Part shown: piece by piece, positions 7,167-15,713 of the stretch | Position numbering within the stretch: the stretch's first letter is position 1 | Layout: each line of letters starts with the position of its first letter | Notes under the pieces: generated by a model | Databases searched by the model: none | What the model saw: the letters and a program-made list of their open reading frames with translations, nothing else | What the model was told of the DNA's origin: nothing | Source: Myxococcota bacterium | Lineage (GTDB): Bacteria > Myxococcota_A > Polyangia > Polyangiales > Polyangiaceae | DNA: 32,445 nucleotides | Direction: 5' to 3' | NCBI GenBank assembly: GCA_963169165.1 | Contig: CAUJFL010000329.1 | Location: 1 to 32,445 of the forward strand | Program-made: the position numbers and the translations under genes

Positions 7167-8588
7167 TCACGGCTTCGGGCTCACGGGCTTCGCGCCGTTG
7201 GCCCGCAGGGCGGCTTCGTAGATCCGCGCGCGCGGCGTGCCACGCGCGAGCAGCGCCCTCGCCTTGGCCAGCTCCTCGCCGATCGCTTGCTCGAAGTCCC
7301 CCTCGGGGCGCGCGCCGGTCAGCCTGCGGCCGTTGATGAAGAACGTCGGCGTGCCGCGTACACCCGCCGCCGTCCCGAGCGCGAGATCGACGGAGATCGC
7401 CGGGGTCTTGGTCGACGACGGCGCCCCCAGCCGGTGCTTCGACGCGAACGCGGCGAGCGTGGCGTCGTCGATCGCGGGCGACGCCATCAGCTCGTCGTGC
7501 AACTGAAAGAACGCGGCGGGCCCACCCTTCGCGGCGCCGCGCCGCACCAGCGTCGCCGCCGCGATGGCGTGCTTGTGGAAATCGAGCGGAAAGTCTTTCC
7601 AGACATATCTAACGTCGGATTTGTGTTTTTCGAGCAGCGAGTGGATGGTCGAGGTCGCGCGCCGCGAGAACGGGTCCTGATAGCCGCCGAAGGCGACGAT
7701 CGTCACGGGCGCGTCGGCGGGGCCGCGCGCCGGGGAAGCGCCGACCGGGATGGAGAAGAACTCGACGGCGTCGGGCGCCGGCGCCGTGGTCGCCCGCGTG
7801 GGCTCGGACGGGGGCGCTCGCAGCGCAAGCTGGGTCGCCGCGCACGCGTCGTGCCCGGCCTGTCGGGACGCGACCGTGGCTCGTCGCGCCGCCTCCCTAA
7901 ATGTCTCTATCGGCTGCGCGCCGTTGACCACCTCGCCGTTGATCAGGAACGCAGGCACCCCGAGCAACCGCAGCGCCTGCGCGAGCGCCGCGCCGTCGTC
8001 GAGCTCGGCGTCGAGCCTCGGATCGTCGAGCGCGGCGTCGAAGGACGCGCGGTCCGTCAAGCCCTCGCGCGACGCGAGCTCGAACAGACGATCATCGGTG
8101 TGCGGCGGCCGCGCCTCGAAGGCGCCCTGCACGAAGCGCCAGAACGCCTCGCCGCCGCGCGCCTCGAAGACGTGCTGCGCCGCCTTGCCCGCGCGTCGCG
8201 CCGTCTTGTGGAACGGCAGCGGATGGTGACGCCATACGATCCTCACGTTGTCGTGCCCGAGCTCGTCTCTCAGCTCGAGGATCCTCGGCGCAACGCGCGC
8301 GGAGAACGGATCGTCGAGCTCGAAGAACCACACGATCGTCAGCGGCGCGGACACCGGGCCGATCGACGGTGAGCTCGGGGTCCACACCGGCTGGGCCGTC
8401 CACGTGAGCCTGCAGCTCTCCGAAACGCCCTGGGCCGCCGGGCGCGCGACCGGCGCGGCCACGAGCGTGGGCGTGGCGGAGGCGGGCGCCGTGGCCGTCG
8501 GCGCGGCGACGGTCGGCACGGGCGTGGGCGGAGGCGTCGAGGCGCAACCGGCGAGCAGCAGCGAGGTCCAGGCGAGCGTGCGCGTCAT
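7167..8588 (-). CDS. Lipoprotein with two DsbA-like thioredoxin folds, both lacking CxxC
   Basis: 473 residues from ATG at 8588, chosen because it starts a clean signal peptide with lipobox LLLAGC (Cys15); longer in-frame extensions have no signal. After a Pro/Ala/Thr linker come two thioredoxin_4/DsbA-type domains, about residues 75-240 and 280-460. Where the family has the CPxC redox site, this protein has DPFS in both copies (93-96 in LDDPFSARV; 305-308 in YQDPFSRRA). The cis-Pro loops are kept (GVPAFLING around 212; GTPTFFING around 414). Only three cysteines exist in all: the lipid Cys, Cys59 and Cys249. It therefore cannot do classical dithiol exchange; a binding, chaperone or structural role is more likely. 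Cellular site: periplasm, membrane anchored. Confidence 0.88.
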   Translation of the reverse strand: MTRTLAWTSLLLAGCASTPPPTPVPTVAAPTATAPASATPTLVAAPVARPAAQGVSESCRLTWTAQPVWTPSSPSIGPVSAPLTIVWFFELDDPFSARVAPRILELRDELGHDNVRIVWRHHPLPFHKTARRAGKAAQHVFEARGGEAFWRFVQGAFEARPPHTDDRLFELASREGLTDRASFDAALDDPRLDAELDDGAALAQALRLLGVPAFLINGEVVNGAQPIETFREAARRATVASRQAGHDACAATQLALRAPPSEPTRATTAPAPDAVEFFSIPVGASPARGPADAPVTIVAFGGYQDPFSRRATSTIHSLLEKHKSDVRYVWKDFPLDFHKHAIAAATLVRRGAAKGGPAAFFQLHDELMASPAIDDATLAAFASKHRLGAPSSTKTPAISVDLALGTAAGVRGTPTFFINGRRLTGARPEGDFEQAIGEELAKARALLARGTPRARIYEAALRANGAKPVSPKP

Positions 8589-8667
8589 CGCCGCGTCCTC
8601 GCATGGCTGGCGCGCCGACGAAACGATACGAACTGTCCCTGGGCGCCGCGCCATGTACCGCGGCCCG

Positions 8668-9324
8668 ATGAAGCTTGGCTCGAGGTCGATGGCGCTCACG
8701 CTCGCGGTGTTCGCGACCCAAGGAGCGCTGGTCGCGTGCTCGGACTCCGACTCTGGCTCGAGCGGCTCGTCGCTGGCTGGCAACACGACGCGCTCCCCGA
8801 CGTGCCTCGCCTTCCAGGACGCCGCCTGTGACTGGACAGCCGACAAGTGCAAGACCGTTGGGCGGGCAGAGTGTGACAACCTACTTCAGTCACTGTTCTG
8901 CAAGGCGGACCTGGTCATGCAAGCGTGCATCGACGGCTACGCGACCGCGCCCTGCGGAGCGCCGCCCGCCGCTTGCCACGACGTCGCCGACAAGGCGCCG
9001 GCGCAGCAGCTCTGCAGTCAATTCATCGATCAGTGGTGCTCGTATGCAGAGCGGTGCAAGGCCGACAGCAAGGCAGAGTGCGTGGCCAAGCTCGCGGAGT
9101 CGGTGAAGTGCTCGACCGCCGTCGGGATCAGCCCGAGCTTTCCACAGTGTCAGGCTGACATCGACGCGCTGGCCTGCCCGGCGGCGGGGGCGACGTTCAA
9201 GCTCCCGGAGCCGTGCAACGGCGCCGTGAAGACCTGGAGCTCCTCGGACGTGAGCTCCGAGCCCGGGCCAGGGTGGCGCGTCGACGTCGTCGCTCCCGTC
9301 GCGGCCTCCCTCCTCGTACGGTGA
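8668..9324 (+). CDS. Cys-rich lipoprotein with duplicated cysteine module
   Basis: 218 residues from ATG at 8668; the signal peptide ends in ALVAC, giving lipid Cys24. The mature part has 16 more cysteines, an even number consistent with eight disulfides. Two copies of a module are visible: C-x7-C-x6-C-x7-C-x8-C beginning at CLAFQDAAC and C-x7-C-x5-C-x7-C-x9-C beginning at CSQFIDQWC, each with a K-A/T-x-x-x-AEC core (KTVGRAEC, KADSKAEC). The last 30 residues are Cys-poor. Proteins of this kind are common in Polyangiales but have no assigned function. Another in-frame ATG lies 15 nt upstream (8653). It diverges from the double-thioredoxin gene with 79 nt between starts and ends 4 nt from the DUF1015 gene. 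Confidence 0.78.
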   Translation: MKLGSRSMALTLAVFATQGALVACSDSDSGSSGSSLAGNTTRSPTCLAFQDAACDWTADKCKTVGRAECDNLLQSLFCKADLVMQACIDGYATAPCGAPPAACHDVADKAPAQQLCSQFIDQWCSYAERCKADSKAECVAKLAESVKCSTAVGISPSFPQCQADIDALACPAAGATFKLPEPCNGAVKTWSSSDVSSEPGPGWRVDVVAPVAASLLVR

Positions 9325-9328
9325 AACC

Positions 9329-10540
9329 TCAGAACCTGTGCACGAACAGGCCGCTGCGGAGCTTCGGCTCGAACCACGTGCTCTTCGGCGGCATCAGCAG
9401 CCCGGCGTCGCTGACCGTGAGGAGCTGCGCGACGCTGGTCGGATAGAGGTGGATCGCGAGCGACCAGCCTTCTTCGCGCACGCGTCGCTCGAGCTCGGCC
9501 GCGCCGCGGATGCCGCCGACGAAGTCGACGCGCTCGTCGACGCGCGGATCGTCGATCCCGAACACCGCTGACAGGATCATCTCCTGGCACACCGAGCAGT
9601 CGAGCGCTCCGACCGGATCGACGGGCGGCGGCTGCCGAGGCGTCGCGAGCCACCACGCGTTCTCTATGAACAATCCAAACGTTCCAGCGCGGGGCGGCGC
9701 TGGCGCTTCGGCCGGGACGAGCTCGAACGTCGCGGAGAGCGCCGCGCGCAGCTCGGCCTGGGTGCGGCCGCGCGAGTCGCGCACGAGGCGGTTGTAGGCG
9801 AGGATCTGCAGCTGATCGTCGGGGAAGAGCACCGCGAGGAACACCCCGTGCTCTCCCGGCGCCCCTCGGCGCTTCGCGTGGACGCGCGACGCGGCGGCCG
9901 AGCGGTGGTGGCCGTCGGCGACGTAGAGCGACGGGACGCGCGACGCGAACGCGGCGACCAGCGCGTCTCGAGCGTCGGGCGGCGCGACCCACACCTCGTG
10001 ACGCACGCCGTCGGCGGTGACGAAATCGGGCGACGCCGACGACGAGGTGATCCGCGCGACGACGGCGTCGATCTCGGCGTCGGCGCGGTACGTGAGGAAC
10101 ACCGGCTCGTCGTGCGCGCCGAGCTCGTCGATGTGCCGCGTGCGGTCGTCCTCCTTGTTTCGCCGGGTCTTCTCGTGCTTCTTGATGACGTCGCGATCGT
10201 ACTCGTCGACCGACACGCACCCGACGACGCCGAGCTGCCGGTGGGCGCCCATCGTCTGCGCGTACACGTACAGTGACGGCTCGGCGTCGGCGACGAGCGC
10301 GCCCTCGGCGACGAGCCTCGCGAGCGCGCGCGCGCCCTCGGCGTAGACGGCGTCGTCGTGCTCGTCGACGCCCGCGGGCAACCCCACCTCGGGGCGCGAG
10401 ACGTGGAGATAGGACGCCTCGCCCGTCGCGACGAGCGCGCGCGCCTCGCTCGTGTCGATCACGTCGTAGGGCGGCGCCGCGACCGATCTCGCGAGCGAGA
10501 GGGCGGGGCGCAGCGCGGAGAAAGGGTAGAGCGTCGACAA
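9329..10540 (-). CDS. DUF1015 family protein
   Basis: 403 residues. The start is TTG at 10540, which gives the family-typical N-terminus (STLYPFSALRP...VAAPPYDVI); no in-frame ATG or GTG exists upstream before a stop. Conserved DUF1015 signatures are KKHEKTRRNKEDDRTRHI around residue 120, LYVADGHHRSAAA around 210, and the C-terminal LLMPPKSTWFEPKLRSGLFVH. Full family length. The family (COG4198) is widespread, cytoplasmic and uncharacterised; the conserved Lys, His and acidic residues suggest an enzyme. In some genomes it lies beside serine biosynthesis genes, but not here. Confidence 0.9.
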   Translation of the reverse strand: MSTLYPFSALRPALSLARSVAAPPYDVIDTSEARALVATGEASYLHVSRPEVGLPAGVDEHDDAVYAEGARALARLVAEGALVADAEPSLYVYAQTMGAHRQLGVVGCVSVDEYDRDVIKKHEKTRRNKEDDRTRHIDELGAHDEPVFLTYRADAEIDAVVARITSSSASPDFVTADGVRHEVWVAPPDARDALVAAFASRVPSLYVADGHHRSAAASRVHAKRRGAPGEHGVFLAVLFPDDQLQILAYNRLVRDSRGRTQAELRAALSATFELVPAEAPAPPRAGTFGLFIENAWWLATPRQPPPVDPVGALDCSVCQEMILSAVFGIDDPRVDERVDFVGGIRGAAELERRVREEGWSLAIHLYPTSVAQLLTVSDAGLLMPPKSTWFEPKLRSGLFVHRF

Positions 10541-10708
10541 GGTGCGGGTCGCGTACCCGAGCGCCGCGTGGGCGCCAAACCCCGCGTTCGCTCAGACGCG
10601 CGAGCCGGAGGACGGCCGCGTGCTCACCAGCCCGGATCGCCATGTGCGACGAAGGTGTGCGAGCAGCGTGTCACCCTGGGTCCGCCCGCGCCGAGGCAAT
10701 CCCATGAT

Positions 10709-10731
10709 TCGTCGCGTCGGCGGCGCGACGA
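10709..10731. repeat. 8-bp inverted repeat in the DUF1015/RluA divergent gap
   Basis: TCGTCGCG (10709-10716) and CGCGACGA (10724-10731) are exact inverse complements with a 7-nt loop. It lies in the 233-nt divergent gap 10541-10773 and could be an operator or simply a GC-rich chance hairpin. Nothing else recognisable is present in this gap. Confidence 0.25.
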
Positions 10732-10773
10732 GCCTTGCGTTCGCGCGCGACCTCGGCTCAGTGCCGGGCGCGG

Positions 10774-11778
10774 ATGACGCGGCTCCGCGCGAGAGAGGAG
10801 AGGTTCGTTCGACCGTCGGGTGTCGAAGACGGCGCGGTCGTGACGGTGTTTCGCGTGCCGCCCGAGCTCGCGGGGATGCGCCTCGACCAGTTCTTGAAGC
10901 TCGAGCTCCACCGCACGAGCCGCACGCGCGCGCAGTTCATCATCCACAACAGCGCCTACGACGACCTCGGCCACAAGCTGCGCCCCAACGCGCGCGTCCG
11001 CGCCGAGCAGCGCGTCCTCCTGTGGCGACCCCCGTGGGACGAGCAGGCGGTGCCGACCGAGCTGCCCGTGCTGTACGAGGACGAGCACCTGCTGGTCATC
11101 GACAAGCCGTCGGGCGTGCCGGTGCACCCGACCGCGCGCTACCACAAGAACACCGTGGTCAAGCTGCTCGAGGCCGCGCGCCCCGACGAAGAGCTCTTCC
11201 TCGCGCACCGGATCGACCGGGAGACGAGCGGCGTGTTGTTCTTGACGAAGAGCGCCGAGGCCGACCGCAAGATCAAGCGACTCTTCGAGGGGCGCGACGT
11301 CGAGAAGCGCTACCTCGCGCTCACCCTGGGCGTGCCTCCCGCGCGGGAGCTCCGCGTGGATCTGCCGCTCGAGCTCGATCCGACCTCGTCGACCCGCGTG
11401 AAGATGCGCGTGGCGAGGCAGGGCGAGGGGCTGCGCTCGGCCACGCGCTTCACGGTGCTCGAGGCCCGCGGCGGCTACGCGAGGATCGCCTGTGATCTCG
11501 AGACCGGCCGACAGCACCAGATCCGCGTCCACCTCGCCGCGATCGGCGCGCCGATCGTCGGCGACAAGCTCTACGCGTTCGACGAGGGCTATTTCAAGCG
11601 TGACCGCGACGGAGAGGCCACCGCCGAGGACGCAGCCAGGCTCGAGCTGCCGCGCCACGCGCTGCACGCGCACGAGGTGCGGCTCGCGCACCCGATCACC
11701 GGCGCGCCGCTCGCCGTGACGTCCGAGCTGCCGCGCGAGCTGTCGAGGTTCTGGGACGCTCGCGAAGAATCGCGGTAG
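10774..11778 (+). CDS. RluA-family pseudouridine synthase
   Basis: 334 residues from ATG at 10774 (a TTG 39 nt upstream is less likely). An S4-like RNA-binding segment lies at about residues 30-75 ([21 protein letters not shown]). The catalytic domain follows: [17 protein letters not shown], then [16 protein letters not shown] with the catalytic Asp148, [10 protein letters not shown], and the C-terminal [20 protein letters not shown], all family hallmarks. It isomerises specific uridines in rRNA or tRNA to pseudouridine. Which RNA position cannot be told from the sequence (RluC/RluD-like). It is followed after 9 nt by the PuuD-type gene, so the two may be cotranscribed. Confidence 0.93.
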   Translation: MTRLRAREERFVRPSGVEDGAVVTVFRVPPELAGMRLDQFLKLELHRTSRTRAQFIIHNSAYDDLGHKLRPNARVRAEQRVLLWRPPWDEQAVPTELPVLYEDEHLLVIDKPSGVPVHPTARYHKNTVVKLLEAARPDEELFLAHRIDRETSGVLFLTKSAEADRKIKRLFEGRDVEKRYLALTLGVPPARELRVDLPLELDPTSSTRVKMRVARQGEGLRSATRFTVLEARGGYARIACDLETGRQHQIRVHLAAIGAPIVGDKLYAFDEGYFKRDRDGEATAEDAARLELPRHALHAHEVRLAHPITGAPLAVTSELPRELSRFWDAREESR

Positions 11779-11787
11779 TCCCGCCCG

Positions 11788-13209
11788 ATGGACGCTCACC
11801 TGCGCGAGCTGCTGGATCTGGTGATCCGCTGGGTCCACGTGATCGCGGGGATCATGTGGATCGGCAACTCGCTCCTGTTCAACTGGCTCGATCGCAACCT
11901 CGTCAAGCTCGCCGAGCGCGACGCGCGGCACGAGGGAGAGATCTGGCTCCTGCACTCGGGGGGGTTCTACCAGGTCGAGAAGAAGCAGCTCCCGCCGGGG
12001 CAGATGCCCGCCGTCCTGCACTGGTTCAAGTGGCAGAACTTCACCACCTGGGCGAGCGGGATCTCGCTCTTGATCGTCGTCTATTACCTGGGCGGGGGCG
12101 CGCTGCTCGCCGATCCCTCCGTGACCCAGCTTCACCCGCACGCGCAGATCGGCATCGGCGTCGGCAGCATCGTCGGCGCGTGGGCGGTGTACGACGGCCT
12201 GTTCCGCTCCCCGATCGCCAAGGTCGAGTGGCTCGCGTCGGCGATCGGCCTCGGCCTCCTGTTCGGGCTCGCCTACGGGCTGACCCACGTGATGAGCGGG
12301 CGCGCGGCGTTCCTCCACGTCGGCGTGATCATGGGCACGCTGATGACCGGCAACGTCTGGATGGTCATCGTCCCCTCGCAGCGCGAGCTGGTGGCCGCCA
12401 CCGTCGAGGGGCGCGAGCAGGACAAGCGCATCGGGATGCGCGCGAAGGCGCGGAGCATCCACAACAACTATTTCACGTTCCCGCTGCTGTTCATCATGGT
12501 GTCCAACCACTTCCCGTCGACCTTCGGCGCGAGGCTCCCGTGGGCGGTGCTCGCCGTGATCCTCGTGGTCGGTGCAGGCGTGCGGCACTTCATGAACATC
12601 CGCTTCACGTTCCCTGGCTGGCGCCTGCCGACGGCCGCGCTGATGGTGCTGGGGTTCGCGGCGGTGTTCTGGCTGACGCGGCGCCCGTCGCAGGCGACGC
12701 CGTCTGGCCCCCCCGTCTCGGGGGCCGAGGCCCGCGTCATCGTGGAGACCCGCTGCGTCGCTTGCCACTCGCAGCACCCTACCGACGACGTGTGGAAGGC
12801 CCCGCCCAGCGGCGTCGTGCTCGACACGCTCTCACAAATGAAGCTGCTCGCGCCCCGGATCCGCGAGCGCGCGGTGGTCACCAAGACCATGCCGCTTGGC
12901 AACAAGACTCACATGACCGACGACGAGCGCGACAAGCTGGCGCGCTGGATCGCGGCGGGCGCGCCGATCGAGTTAGCGCCTGCTCACGCGCCGAGCGCGC
13001 GGGCCTCTTCGAGCGTGAACACGCCGTCGTGGAGGGCCTTGCCTATCACCACGCCCGCGATGGCGGGGGTGGCGGCGAGCGCGCGGACGTGGTCGAGGAC
13101 GCCGACGCCCCCGCTCGCGAGCACGGGGAACGGCGACGCCTCGCCGAGCGCGCGGGTCGCCTCGACGTTGGGCCCGGCCTTCGTGCCGTCTCGCGCGATG
13201 TCGGTGTAG
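11788..13209 (+). CDS. puuD: Urate hydroxylase PuuD-type membrane protein with cytochrome c domain; 3' end overlaps hisA
   Basis: Residues 1-300 contain about eight membrane helices and the Urate_ox_N-type sequence (RWVHVIAGIMWIGNSLLFNW; MTGNVWMVIVPSQRELV; RSIHNNYFTFPLLFIMVSNH). Residues 311-394 are a cytochrome c domain with heme motif CVACH (Cys323, Cys326, His327) and a probable axial Met368 in TMPLGNKTHMT. This architecture matches the membrane-bound urate hydroxylase PuuD, which oxidises urate to 5-hydroxyisourate and passes electrons to the respiratory chain. Homology ends near residue 394 (WIAAGAPIE); the frame then runs 79 more residues through the antisense of hisA to a stop at 13209. 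A TAG in the next frame sits at 12974-12976, so a lost stop, a small indel or an assembly error is possible. No other purine-degradation gene is nearby. Confidence 0.87.
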   Translation: MDAHLRELLDLVIRWVHVIAGIMWIGNSLLFNWLDRNLVKLAERDARHEGEIWLLHSGGFYQVEKKQLPPGQMPAVLHWFKWQNFTTWASGISLLIVVYYLGGGALLADPSVTQLHPHAQIGIGVGSIVGAWAVYDGLFRSPIAKVEWLASAIGLGLLFGLAYGLTHVMSGRAAFLHVGVIMGTLMTGNVWMVIVPSQRELVAATVEGREQDKRIGMRAKARSIHNNYFTFPLLFIMVSNHFPSTFGARLPWAVLAVILVVGAGVRHFMNIRFTFPGWRLPTAALMVLGFAAVFWLTRRPSQATPSGPPVSGAEARVIVETRCVACHSQHPTDDVWKAPPSGVVLDTLSQMKLLAPRIRERAVVTKTMPLGNKTHMTDDERDKLARWIAAGAPIELAPAHAPSARASSSVNTPSWRALPITTPAMAGVAASARTWSRTPTPPLASTGNGDASPSARVASTLGPAFVPSRAMSV

Positions 13210-13703
13210 AGCACCGCGCCGATCGGCGCGTCGTCGAGCGACCGCACGACGTCGATCGAGGTGCGCTCGGTCACGGTCTCCCAGCCTCGCGTCGCGACGA
13301 GCCCGCCCATCGCGTCGACCGCGAGCACGACCCGCCCCGGCGCGCCCCGGGCGATCGCGCGCACCAGCTCCGGCGCCTCGACCGCGGCCGTCCCCAGCAC
13401 GACGCGCGCGGCGCCCGCGGAGAGATAGGCCTCGGCCGCGTCGAGCGATCTCACGCCGCCGCCCACCTGCACACCTGGCCCGAACGCGGCGACGAGCGCG
13501 CGGACCGCGTCGAGCTGCGCGAGCCGTCCGTCACGCGCCCCCTCGAGATCGACGACGTGCAACCTCGGCGTGCGCCCGCGCCACCGCGCGGCGATCGACA
13601 CCGGATCGGCGTCGTAGACCGTCACCTCGTCGTAGCGACCCTGGTGCAGACGGACGGCGGCGCCTCCGAGCAGATCGATCGCGGGATAGATCTCGAGCGC
13701 CAA
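12984..13703 (-). CDS. hisA: HisA, ProFAR isomerase
   Basis: 239 residues, ATG at 13703. A (beta/alpha)8 barrel that carries out the Amadori rearrangement of ProFAR to PRFAR in histidine synthesis. Catalytic Asp10 lies in YPAIDLLGG, with Asp130 (LAVDAMGG) and Asp168 (YTDIARDGT); phosphate loops GGGVRS and ASGGVG are intact. Length is normal. It starts directly after hisH (stop at 13705), so it is the distal gene of the lipoprotein-hisB-hisH-hisA unit. hisF, often next, is absent; the 3' end instead faces the extended puuD frame. Confidence 0.97.
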   Translation of the reverse strand: MALEIYPAIDLLGGAAVRLHQGRYDEVTVYDADPVSIAARWRGRTPRLHVVDLEGARDGRLAQLDAVRALVAAFGPGVQVGGGVRSLDAAEAYLSAGAARVVLGTAAVEAPELVRAIARGAPGRVVLAVDAMGGLVATRGWETVTERTSIDVVRSLDDAPIGAVLYTDIARDGTKAGPNVEATRALGEASPFPVLASGGVGVLDHVRALAATPAIAGVVIGKALHDGVFTLEEARALGA

Positions 13704-13704
13704 G

Positions 13705-14346
13705 CTAGCCTCGCAGGAACGCGGAGAGCAGCGCGATCCCGGCCGCCTGGCTCTTCTCGGGGTGAAACTGCACGGCCAGCACGTTGTCGCGCGCGACCGC
13801 CGCGGTGACGACGTTGTCGCCGTGGGTGGAGTCGGCGACGACGACGCCGCGGTCGTCGGGCTCGGCGTGGAACGAGTGGACGAAATAGAACCACGGCGAC
13901 ACGCGCGCGGCCTCGACCAGCGGCCTCGGCGCGCCGGGCGCGAGCGAGACGCGGTTCCAGCCCATGTGCGGCACCTTGATCCCCGGTCCCGTGCGCAGCC
14001 GCGCGTTGTGGCCGTCGAGCACGCCGAGCCCCGCGACCCCCGGCGCCTCGTCGCTCGAGCGCAGCAGGAGCTGCAGGCCCAGACAGATCCCCAGGTAGGG
14101 CGCGCCCCGCGTGATCGCCTCGCGGAGCGCGGCGCCGAGCTCGGTCGCCACCGCGGCCCCGCCGTCGCGAAACGCGCCCTGGCCTGGCACCACCACGTGA
14201 TCGGCCGCGAGCACCGCCTCGGCTCGGCGGGTCACGGCGATCGACGCCTCGACCCGCGCGACGCCCGCGGCCTGCGCGAGCGCGCGCTCGACCGAGCGGA
14301 GGTTGCCGAGGCCGAGATCGACGAGCGCGATCCGGCGCGCGCTCAA
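13705..14346 (-). CDS. hisH: HisH, glutamine amidotransferase subunit of IGP synthase
   Basis: 213 residues. The best start is TTG at 14346, whose last two bases share the TGA of hisB (TTGA overlap); it gives the standard HisH beginning ([14 protein letters not shown]). The class I glutaminase triad is complete: Cys88 in [11 protein letters not shown], His195 and Glu197 in VQFHPEKSQ. It releases ammonia from glutamine for HisF, which makes imidazole glycerol phosphate and AICAR. HisF must be encoded elsewhere. Translation is probably coupled to hisB because of the overlap and the weak start codon. Confidence 0.95.
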   Translation of the reverse strand: MSARRIALVDLGLGNLRSVERALAQAAGVARVEASIAVTRRAEAVLAADHVVVPGQGAFRDGGAAVATELGAALREAITRGAPYLGICLGLQLLLRSSDEAPGVAGLGVLDGHNARLRTGPGIKVPHMGWNRVSLAPGAPRPLVEAARVSPWFYFVHSFHAEPDDRGVVVADSTHGDNVVTAAVARDNVLAVQFHPEKSQAAGIALLSAFLRG

Positions 14347-14951
14347 AGCGAGCCCTTGGTCGACGGCACGCCGACGACGCGCGGCTCGAGCCGCGTCGCC
14401 GAAGCGAGGGCCCGCGCGAAGGCCTTGAACGAGATCTCGATGATGTGGTGGAGGTTGTCGCCCTCGTGGAGCTTGACGTGGAGGTTGGCGCCCGCGCCGC
14501 GCGCGAAGCCCTCGAAGAACACCGGCGCGAGCTCGACGTCGAACGCGCCGACCTTCGCCTTCGGCAGCGGGACGCGCCACACGAAGAACGTGCGACCCGA
14601 CAGATCGATCGCGGCCGTGACCAGCGCCTCGTCCATCGGCAGCGTCGCGTGCCCGTAGCGCACGAGCCCGGCCTTGTCGCCGAGCGCCTTGGCGACCGCC
14701 TCGCCGAGCACGATCCCTAGATCCTCGGTGGTGTGGTGCCCGTCGATCTCGACGTCGCCCTCCGCCGCCACCGTGAGATCGAAGAGGCCGTGCCGCGCGA
14801 TCTGCTCGAGCATGTGCGACAGGAACGGCAGCGGCGTCTCGATCTTCGCGGCCCCCTGGCCGTCGAGATCGAGCGAGACGGTGATGCGGGTCTCGCGCGT
14901 GGTGCGCGTGACGGTCGCGGTCCGGGGCCTCGGCGAGGGGGGCGTGGTCAT
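14343..14951 (-). CDS. hisB: HisB, imidazoleglycerol-phosphate dehydratase
   Basis: 202 residues, ATG at 14951. Manganese-binding motifs typical of IGPD are present in both repeat halves: [11 protein letters not shown] (His72, His73, Glu76) and [12 protein letters not shown] (His168, His169, Glu172). It dehydrates imidazole glycerol phosphate to imidazole acetol phosphate. The length indicates a monofunctional enzyme without the phosphatase domain seen in E. coli HisB. It starts 2 nt after the upstream lipoprotein stop and overlaps hisH by 4 nt. Confidence 0.96.
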   Translation of the reverse strand: MTTPPSPRPRTATVTRTTRETRITVSLDLDGQGAAKIETPLPFLSHMLEQIARHGLFDLTVAAEGDVEIDGHHTTEDLGIVLGEAVAKALGDKAGLVRYGHATLPMDEALVTAAIDLSGRTFFVWRVPLPKAKVGAFDVELAPVFFEGFARGAGANLHVKLHEGDNLHHIIEISFKAFARALASATRLEPRVVGVPSTKGSL

Positions 14952-14953
14952 GG

Positions 14954-15631
14954 TCAGTCGAAGTCCTCGATCTTCCAGGCGCCGCGCTCGCGCACGAGCA
15001 GCACCGTGCCGGACGCGCCGTACGGCATCGCCGCGCGCTCGCCGGTCTCCTCGATGGCGGCGTCGGGCAGCGCCGCGCGGATCGCCGAGACCACGCGCTG
15101 CATGTCCTCGCGCTGCGGGCCCTCCCACGAGGCCTTCAGCTTCTCTTCGTCGAGCGGCGGTGACCTGTCGTCGGGCGCCTTCTTCGCGTCGGGCACCAGC
15201 CGCAAGAGGATGTCCCAGCGGCGCTTGTCATACGCGCGGAGAAAGGCCCGCAGCGCCTTGCGCGGGGTGTCTTGACCGTAGAGATCGACGCTCGCGGCGT
15301 CGACCTTCCAGGCGCCGTGCTCGTAGAACAGGACCACCTCCTCGCCGTTCGGCGCGGTCAGCGTCGCGGTCACGACCGGCGCCGTCGTCGGGCGGGCGAG
15401 CGCGCGGGCGAGCTCGTCCATGTCGTCGCGGCTCTCGAGGACGACGCGACGAAACGCCTCGAGCGGCAGCCCCCGGCGCGCCTCGGCGGACAGGAGCGCG
15501 TAGGCGTCCTCGACCCGCCGCTCGCGGATCGCCGCGGCGTAGGCCGACAGCGCCTGCTCGGGCGTCGCGGGCCGCGAGGGCGCGCAAGACGCCGCGACCA
15601 ACAGGAGCAGGGACGGGACCAGGCGCGACAC
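14954..15631 (-). CDS. Lipoprotein with two NTF2/DUF4878-like repeats, first gene of his unit
   Basis: 225 residues, GTG at 15631. The signal peptide ends with VAASC (lipid Cys16). Two similar halves follow: residues 25-120 ([20 protein letters not shown]...[12 protein letters not shown]) and 123-225 ([20 protein letters not shown]...[11 protein letters not shown]). Each begins with a helix ending in a short aromatic/charged turn and finishes with a (G)AWK(V/I) strand, as in NTF2-like or DUF4878 domains. The function is unknown; such domains bind small ligands or act as scaffolds at the envelope. Its stop lies 2 nt before hisB, so it is cotranscribed with histidine genes, an odd pairing without an obvious metabolic link. 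Confidence 0.8.
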   Translation of the reverse strand: MSRLVPSLLLLVAASCAPSRPATPEQALSAYAAAIRERRVEDAYALLSAEARRGLPLEAFRRVVLESRDDMDELARALARPTTAPVVTATLTAPNGEEVVLFYEHGAWKVDAASVDLYGQDTPRKALRAFLRAYDKRRWDILLRLVPDAKKAPDDRSPPLDEEKLKASWEGPQREDMQRVVSAIRAALPDAAIEETGERAAMPYGASGTVLLVRERGAWKIEDFD

Positions 15632-15713
15632 GTGAGGCGGCGCTTCTTACCTCATCTTTGATGATTTTTCCGAATTGCGCGGCGTTTGCTACGTTGGCGC
15701 CATCGTGATCCAC
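15632..15713. promoter_or_regulatory. Divergent promoter region, his unit / SUMF1 lipoprotein
   Basis: 82 nt between divergent starts with a clear AT-rich patch at 15650-15676 in otherwise very GC-rich DNA. I expect at least one promoter here but could not fit -35/-10 boxes with good spacing. Confidence 0.3.

Noticed and set aside
10624-12777. 717-codon open frame on the minus strand
   Set aside because: It lies opposite the pseudouridine synthase and PuuD genes, whose motifs are intact; its product is low-complexity Arg/His/Asp-rich.
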